From positions 1 through 8,685 of the forward strand of contig JBILWG010000079.1 of the NCBI GenBank assembly GCA_044369995.1: a DNA stretch of 8,685 nucleotides. Direction: 5' to 3'. Positions 5,183-8,685 of the stretch are shown here, in pieces. A model generated the notes under the pieces. That model ran no database searches, was not told the origin of the DNA, and saw only the letters and a list, made by a program, of their open reading frames with translations. The stretch comes from F1-60-MAGs149 sp044369995 (GTDB taxonomy: Bacteria; Actinomycetota; Thermoleophilia; Gaiellales; F1-60-MAGs149). Each line of letters starts with the position of its first letter. Position 1 is the first letter of the stretch. Both the position numbers and the translations under genes were made by a program.

Positions 5183-6649
5183 CTACGTGGTCGCGGAAGC
5201 CGCGTCGTCGAGATCGATCCCCTCGAGCTGATCCATCTCCTCGAGCTCGGTTCCGCGCGTCTCGGTGACCCACTTCCAGACGAAGAAGAACGACAGGACC
5301 GCAAACAGCGTGAAGATGCCGTAGGCGATGCCGAGGCCGATGTGGACGAGCTCGGGGAAGGTTTCGGAGACGACGAAGTTGGCGATCCAGTTGGCCATCA
5401 CGGTGACGCTCATGGCAGCCGCGCGGATCGAGTTCGGGAACATCTCGGACAGCAGCACCCAGACGATCGGCCCCCAGGTGGAGGCGAAGAAGGCGACGAA
5501 GCCGCAGAGCGCGACGACGGCGACGTAGCCCTGCGTCGTGGAGAGATCGGGGGTGCCGTTTGCACTCTGCGGTGCCGTTACGAAGACCCAGGCGATGATG
5601 GCGAGGCTGACGGCCATGCCGACGGAGCCGACGAGCAGCAGCGGCTTGCGGCCGATGCGATCGACGAGCAGGATCGCCACGATGGTGAAGACGACGTTGA
5701 CGACGCTGATGATGGTCGAAGTCGTGAAGGCCTCGGTCGGCGGATAGCCGACGGCCTCCCAGATCAGGTTGGAGTAGTAGAAGACGGCGTTGATGCCGAC
5801 GAACTGCTGGAAGATGGCCAGCGCGAGGCCGACCCATACGATCGGCAGGAAGAAGGTGCCCTTGGCGCGGAGGTCCGCGAACGAGGGTCGCGCCTCGGCG
5901 TCGAGCGAGGCGCGAATGGCCGCGACCTTGGCCTCCACCGGCTCGATGAAGATCGACTCGAGCACCTGCTTGGCGCGGTCGCCGGCGTTGATCGAGACGA
6001 GGTAGCGGGGCGATTCGGGCAGCGTCAAGGCGAGCAGGAAGTACGCCGTGGCGGGGACCACCATGAGGATGAACATCCACTGCCACGCCTCGAGCGGTCC
6101 GAGCGCGTTCGACGCGCTGCCGCCCGCGGCGTTGAGCACAACCTGGTTGACGACCTGCGTGGCGAAGATGCCGATCACGATGGCGAACTGGAACAGGGAC
6201 GAGAGTCGCCCACGCATGTGCGCCGGGGCGATCTCGGCGATGTACATCGGTGAGACGATCGCGGCGAGGCCAATGGCGAAGCCGCCGACGAGACGCCAGG
6301 CCATGAAGTCCCAGATCGAGAGGGGGAAGGCCGAGCCGATGCCGGCGACGAGAAACAGCACCGCCGCGATCAGCATCACGCGCTTGCGCCCGTACTTCTC
6401 GGCGAGGCGTCCGCCGACGAAGGCGCCGACGGCGGACCCGAGCAGGGCGACGGACACGACGAAGCCCTGGAAGAAGCCGTCGGTGATCGCGAACTGCTCG
6501 TAGATCGCCTTGTTGGCCCCGTTGATGACCGAACTGTCGTAGCCGAACAGGAATCCACCGAGCGCGGCGATGACGGCGAGCGCGGTGACCTTGCCGACGT
6601 GGACGAGCTCGGGTGCGGCGTTCTTGTCGCTGGCGGCGGGGATGTTCAT
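5183..6649 (-). CDS. Sugar porter, major facilitator superfamily (XylE/GLUT type)
   Basis: A 488-residue, 12-helix inner-membrane transporter of the sugar porter family. Signature motifs in order: GGFLFGYDSSVING (31-44), GGRLAEKYGRKR (79-90), SPMYIAEIAPAHMRGRL (133-149), PESPRYLV (211-218), FQQFVGINAVFYYS (280-293), VDRIGRKPLLLVG (329-341), WVLLSEMFPNSIRA (397-410) and TETRG (462-466). Sugar-contact residues of XylE have counterparts at Gln154, Gln281, Gln282, Asn287 and Trp397. Asp38 in helix 1 and Arg119 correspond to the XylE Asp27/Arg133 pair, absent as Asp in facilitative GLUTs, so proton symport is likely. The sugar itself cannot be named; xylose, glucose, arabinose or inositol are options. 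The central cytoplasmic loop spans about 219-265. The ATG at 6649 has no Shine-Dalgarno, and a GC hairpin lies just upstream. It is divergent from a nitroreductase and not in an operon with sugar-catabolic genes. Confidence 0.95.
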   Translation of the reverse strand: MNIPAASDKNAAPELVHVGKVTALAVIAALGGFLFGYDSSVINGANKAIYEQFAITDGFFQGFVVSVALLGSAVGAFVGGRLAEKYGRKRVMLIAAVLFLVAGIGSAFPLSIWDFMAWRLVGGFAIGLAAIVSPMYIAEIAPAHMRGRLSSLFQFAIVIGIFATQVVNQVVLNAAGGSASNALGPLEAWQWMFILMVVPATAYFLLALTLPESPRYLVSINAGDRAKQVLESIFIEPVEAKVAAIRASLDAEARPSFADLRAKGTFFLPIVWVGLALAIFQQFVGINAVFYYSNLIWEAVGYPPTEAFTTSTIISVVNVVFTIVAILLVDRIGRKPLLLVGSVGMAVSLAIIAWVFVTAPQSANGTPDLSTTQGYVAVVALCGFVAFFASTWGPIVWVLLSEMFPNSIRAAAMSVTVMANWIANFVVSETFPELVHIGLGIAYGIFTLFAVLSFFFVWKWVTETRGTELEEMDQLEGIDLDDAASATT

Positions 6650-6662
6650 GGACGGCGGGGCA

Positions 6663-6679
6663 GCAGGCGGGCCGCCTGC
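6663..6679. repeat. Perfect inverted repeat before sugar porter start
   Basis: GCAGGCGG (6663-6670) and CCGCCTGC (6672-6679) are perfect reverse complements around a single G. The repeat lies 13 bases upstream of the sugar porter ATG, between it and the predicted -10. It could be an operator half-site pair or a hairpin in the 5' leader that limits ribosome access. Confidence 0.5.
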
Positions 6680-6688
6680 GCTGCGCGG

Positions 6689-6694
6689 AGCATA
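6689..6694 (-). promoter_or_regulatory. -10 element of sugar porter gene
   Basis: The minus strand reads TATGCT, a good TANNNT match, and would start transcription near 6682, giving a leader of about 33 bases that carries the GC inverted repeat. No convincing -35 is seen 16-19 bases upstream. Confidence 0.4.
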
Positions 6695-6706
6695 GTCGGT
6701 GGACTA
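6693..6706. promoter_or_regulatory. Small dyad overlapping both divergent -10 boxes
   Basis: TAGTC (6693-6697) and GACTA (6702-6706) form an inverted repeat with a four-base spacer. The left arm overlaps the porter -10 box and the right arm overlaps the nitroreductase -10 box, so one bound protein could control both genes. The arms are short, and chance cannot be excluded. Confidence 0.35.
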
Positions 6707-6710
6707 CGGT
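6705..6710 (+). promoter_or_regulatory. -10 element of nitroreductase gene (probable leaderless promoter)
   Basis: TACGGT matches TANNNT and ends seven bases before the ATG at 6718. There is no Shine-Dalgarno in ACTCGGC, so transcription probably starts at the ATG itself. Confidence 0.45.
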
Positions 6711-6717
6711 ACTCGGC

Positions 6718-7350
6718 ATGCAGCAGCTCACGCCCGACCAGCTTCTCTCCACCACGCGCGCAGTCCGCAAGCGTCTCGACTTCGACCGCCCGGTTCCGCG
6801 CGAGCTGATCGAGGAGTGCATCGCGCTCGCCCTGCAGGCGCCGACGGCCTCGAACTCGCAGCCGTGGACGTTTGTGGTCGTGACGGATCCCGCGCAGAAG
6901 GCCGCGCTTGCCGCTTGGTATCTCAAGTCCTATGACGCCTATGCCGGTGCGCGCTACGACGACGCGGGCGGTGAGCTCGACGCGGCGACCGAGCGCATGG
7001 CGTCGTCCGCGCGCTACCTGGCCGACCGCATGCACGAGGTGCCGGCGATGGTGATCCCCTGCGTCGCGGGTCGTCTGGACGAGTGGTCGCGCGAGTCGCA
7101 GGCGGCGGGCTGGGGATCGATTGTGCAGGCCGGCTGGAGCTTCTGCCTCGCGGCCCGTGCCCGTGGCCTCGGTACGTGCTGGACGACGCTGCACCTCACG
7201 TACGAGCGCGAGTGCGCTGACATCCTCGGCATCGATTACGACGCCGTCACCCAGTCGGCACTCATCCCGACCGGTTTCTACACGGGCGAGTCGTTCAGGC
7301 CCGCGCCGCGTGGCGACATCGCCAGCCTGATCCGCTGGGATCGCTGGTAG
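6718..7350 (+). CDS. Nitroreductase family FMN oxidoreductase
   Basis: A 210-residue flavoprotein of the nitroreductase superfamily, which uses NAD(P)H and FMN to reduce nitro groups, quinones or related acceptors, generally as a dimer in the cytoplasm. Visible family elements are the N-terminal RAVRKRLDFDRPV (14-26) with FMN-phosphate-binding arginines, and ALQAPTASNSQPWTFVVV (38-55), the classic APTxxNxQPW flavin loop. A helix and turn, GWGSIVQAGWSFCLAARARGLGTCW (131-155), carry the GLGTCW segment, and IPTGFYTGESFRPAPR (183-198) closes the flavin site. Length is normal. The physiological substrate cannot be deduced, since these names rarely reflect the true role. The ATG at 6718 is chosen because the conserved N-terminus begins immediately after it and a -10 box lies seven bases upstream; in-frame extension further upstream would run into the porter promoter. 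It is divergent from the sugar porter, possibly sharing an operator. Confidence 0.92.
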   Translation: MQQLTPDQLLSTTRAVRKRLDFDRPVPRELIEECIALALQAPTASNSQPWTFVVVTDPAQKAALAAWYLKSYDAYAGARYDDAGGELDAATERMASSARYLADRMHEVPAMVIPCVAGRLDEWSRESQAAGWGSIVQAGWSFCLAARARGLGTCWTTLHLTYERECADILGIDYDAVTQSALIPTGFYTGESFRPAPRGDIASLIRWDRW

Positions 7351-7423
7351 GGCAACGGTACGCACCGCCTGCTGCTCGCAGCCGCCTCGCGGGCGCTCTA
7401 CGGGGGCGACGTGTGGCAAAGTC

Positions 7424-7454
7424 CTGACGTCGACCTGCGCGTGGTCGATATACT
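7424..7454 (+). promoter_or_regulatory. Promoter of PAS-GGDEF-EAL gene
   Basis: TATACT at 7449-7454 is a five-of-six match to the sigma-70-type -10 box, the best in the window. CTGACG at 7424-7429 is a fair -35, though the 19-base spacer is long. Transcription would begin near 7461, leaving a leader of about 54 bases. I see no riboswitch-like structure in that leader. Confidence 0.5.
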
Positions 7455-7503
7455 TGCACCGGGTTCGCGTTTCGCGCAGTTCCGCGCCTACGTCGTTCAT
7501 GCA

Positions 7504-7509
7504 GAGGGG
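7504..7509 (+). promoter_or_regulatory. Shine-Dalgarno of PAS-GGDEF-EAL gene
   Basis: GAGGGG ends five bases before the ATG at 7515 and fixes that start. An out-of-frame ATG at 7499 is ignored. This is the clearest ribosome binding site in the window; most other genes here lack one. Confidence 0.6.
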
Positions 7510-7514
7510 CCTCG

Positions 7515-8685
7515 ATGAACGACACGTCCGGAGCAGGCGCCTTCGAATCGCCTGACCGATGGGAGCGCATCCTCTCCCGCGCGTTCGCGCAGTCGATGGT
7601 GGGGCTGGCGGTCACCGAGGTCGATCCCACGCGTCGCCACTCGGAGCGGGTCGTGCACGTCAACGCTGCGCTGGTCGAGATCCTCGGCTTCGACGAGGAC
7701 GAGTTGAAATCTCGAGGCGCTGAGCTGCTCGGGCTCGACCAGTTTACGACGGAGCCGGGGTCGAAGCGCTCGATCCGTCGTGGCCGGGACTTCGAGGAGA
7801 CCGAGCTGCCGCTGCTCCACAAAAATGGCCGTGAGCTGTGGGTCGCGGTGCACGTCGACATGATTCGCAACGCAACGGGTGACGTGACGAACCGCGCGAT
7901 TCGCCTCGAGGATGTCGGCGAGGAGCGGGCCGATGAGCGCTCGCTGCGCTTCCTCGCAGATCACGATCCGCTGACGGGGTTGATCAACCGACGCCGCTTC
8001 GGCGAGGAGGTCCAGCGTGCGATCGAGGGTTCGGAGCGCTTCGGCGACACCGGCACGATCCTGTTTCTCGATCTCGACCACTTCAAGCACCTCAACGACG
8101 CGTACGGCCATAGCGTGGGCGATGCCTACCTCGCCGAGTTCGCGACGCTCCTCCGCACCGCAACCCGCGCGACGGATGTCGTCGCGCGCCTGTCAGGCGA
8201 TGAGTTCGCGATCCTGCTGGCGCGCACGCCGCCTGCGGAGGCGCAGGTGCTGGCGGAGAAGGTGCTCGGGCTGACACGGCTGCTGCCGGTGCGCGTCTCG
8301 AGCGGTGCGCCGTTTCATCTCACTGTCAGCATCGGCATCACGGAGATCGCCGGCAGTTCGGGAGAGAACGCTGCAGACCTCCTGGTTGATGCCGATCTCG
8401 CCATGTACGACGCGAAGCAGTCCGGGCGCGACACCGTGCGCGTGTATGCGGCTGCAGCGGAGCAGCGCGAGCACATGGCGGCCCGGCTGGCGTGGGCGAC
8501 GCGCATTCGCACAGCACTGGAGACCGACTCGTTCGCGCTGTACGCCCAGCCGATCGTGCGCGCGAAGGATCGGACGCCCGTGTTCTACGAGCTTCTCCTG
8601 CGCCTGCCCGACGTCGATGGCTCGCTGCTCCTGCCAAGCGCATTCCTGTATGCCGCGGGACGCTTCGGCCTCGATGCCCGGGTCG
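7515..8685 (+). CDS. PAS-GGDEF-EAL cyclic-di-GMP signalling protein, 3' end outside window
   Basis: The frame stays open to the right edge (390 codons visible). A PAS sensor domain spans about 15-135, with VHVNAALVEILGFDEDEL (47-64) and LLHKNGRELWVAV (100-112) as its typical core. A GGDEF diguanylate cyclase domain follows at about 144-311: DHDPLTGLINRRRF (149-162), FLDLDHFKHLND (184-195) with metal-binding Asp186 and base-contacting Asn194, and the signature RLSGDEF (225-231), SGDEF rather than GGDEF. Arg218-x-x-Asp221 lies five residues before the signature, as in the product-inhibition I-site. An EAL domain begins near 325 with YAQPIV (343-348) and YELLLRL (358-364), where Glu359 matches the metal-binding Glu of EAL; the rest is cut off. 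It makes and/or degrades cyclic-di-GMP in response to a signal read by PAS. No membrane segment is visible, so it is probably cytoplasmic. The balance of activities cannot be judged without the missing EAL residues. Confidence 0.92.
   Translation, partial: MNDTSGAGAFESPDRWERILSRAFAQSMVGLAVTEVDPTRRHSERVVHVNAALVEILGFDEDELKSRGAELLGLDQFTTEPGSKRSIRRGRDFEETELPLLHKNGRELWVAVHVDMIRNATGDVTNRAIRLEDVGEERADERSLRFLADHDPLTGLINRRRFGEEVQRAIEGSERFGDTGTILFLDLDHFKHLNDAYGHSVGDAYLAEFATLLRTATRATDVVARLSGDEFAILLARTPPAEAQVLAEKVLGLTRLLPVRVSSGAPFHLTVSIGITEIAGSSGENAADLLVDADLAMYDAKQSGRDTVRVYAAAAEQREHMAARLAWATRIRTALETDSFALYAQPIVRAKDRTPVFYELLLRLPDVDGSLLLPSAFLYAAGRFGLDARV

Noticed and set aside
5342..6253. A 303-codon plus-strand frame opposite the sugar porter, rich in Asp, Gly and Arg
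   Set aside because: Mirror of the codon pattern of the porter on the other strand; low-complexity composition and no domain features.
5160..6926. A 588-codon minus-strand frame overlapping the sugar porter in another frame
   Set aside because: Arg/Pro/Ala-rich shadow frame. The porter frame at 5183-6649 contains every sugar porter motif in order, so there is no frameshift to rescue.
6646..7500. A minus-strand frame opposite the nitroreductase and its downstream gap
   Set aside because: Antisense shadow of a well-supported flavoprotein gene; no motif, and it would overlap the divergent promoter region.
7351..7514. Possible cyclic-di-GMP riboswitch or structured leader before the PAS-GGDEF-EAL gene
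   Set aside because: The predicted leader is only about 54 bases, with no GEMM-like paired helices or conserved loop sequence that I can recognise. Only a tiny GCTG-CTCG-CAGC stem (7371-7382) is seen, before the promoter.
7497..8111. A 204-codon minus-strand frame opposite the PAS and GGDEF domains
   Set aside because: The plus-strand PAS/GGDEF motifs and Shine-Dalgarno are unambiguous. The antisense frame has no independent start signal or domain.

Overview
The window reads as chromosomal DNA from a high-GC actinobacterium. Third codon positions are overwhelmingly G or C, GTG starts are common, and most genes stand alone as single-gene transcription units in alternating orientation. The gene set (secreted cell-wall 3D protein, secretory lipase, sugar porter, PAS-GGDEF-EAL protein) and the codon style would fit a soil Thermoleophilia such as Solirubrobacterales. 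That placement is an inference, with no rRNA or marker phylogeny behind it. I see no tRNA, rRNA, insertion sequence, phage gene, CRISPR array or toxin-antitoxin pair.

Layout, left to right. (1) The C-terminal part of a clan GH-A glycoside hydrolase (+), cut by the left edge. (2) Three bases after its stop, a convergent secreted 3D-domain (MltA-like) wall protein (-) built as an internal tandem duplication; the second barrel has lost every signature aspartate. (3) Divergent from it, a ZIP-like multi-pass membrane protein (+). (4) A 222-base convergent gap with strong hairpins. (5) A secretory lipase-type alpha/beta hydrolase (-). (6) A short divergent control region with a 9-base direct repeat bracketing the lipase -10 box, then family I inorganic pyrophosphatase ppa (+). 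(7) A second convergent gap with one hairpin for each gene end. (8) A sugar porter of the major facilitator superfamily (-). (9) A 68-base divergent region with overlapping -10 elements and two dyads, then a nitroreductase (+). (10) A promoter with a TATACT -10 box, then a PAS-GGDEF-EAL cyclic-di-GMP protein (+), cut by the right edge.

How they work together: nothing supports one multigene pathway. The hydrolase, lipase and sugar porter suggest a saprophytic lifestyle in which secreted enzymes release sugars and fatty acids that are then taken up. Ppa is central housekeeping and the PAS-GGDEF-EAL protein is a signalling node. The most unusual items are the duplicated 3D protein with an apparently dead second barrel, the operator-like repeats over the lipase promoter, and the recurring pattern of starts that lack a Shine-Dalgarno sequence but have an -10-like element 6-7 bases upstream, which suggests leaderless mRNAs. 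I found no convincing new multigene defence, mobile or biosynthetic system.
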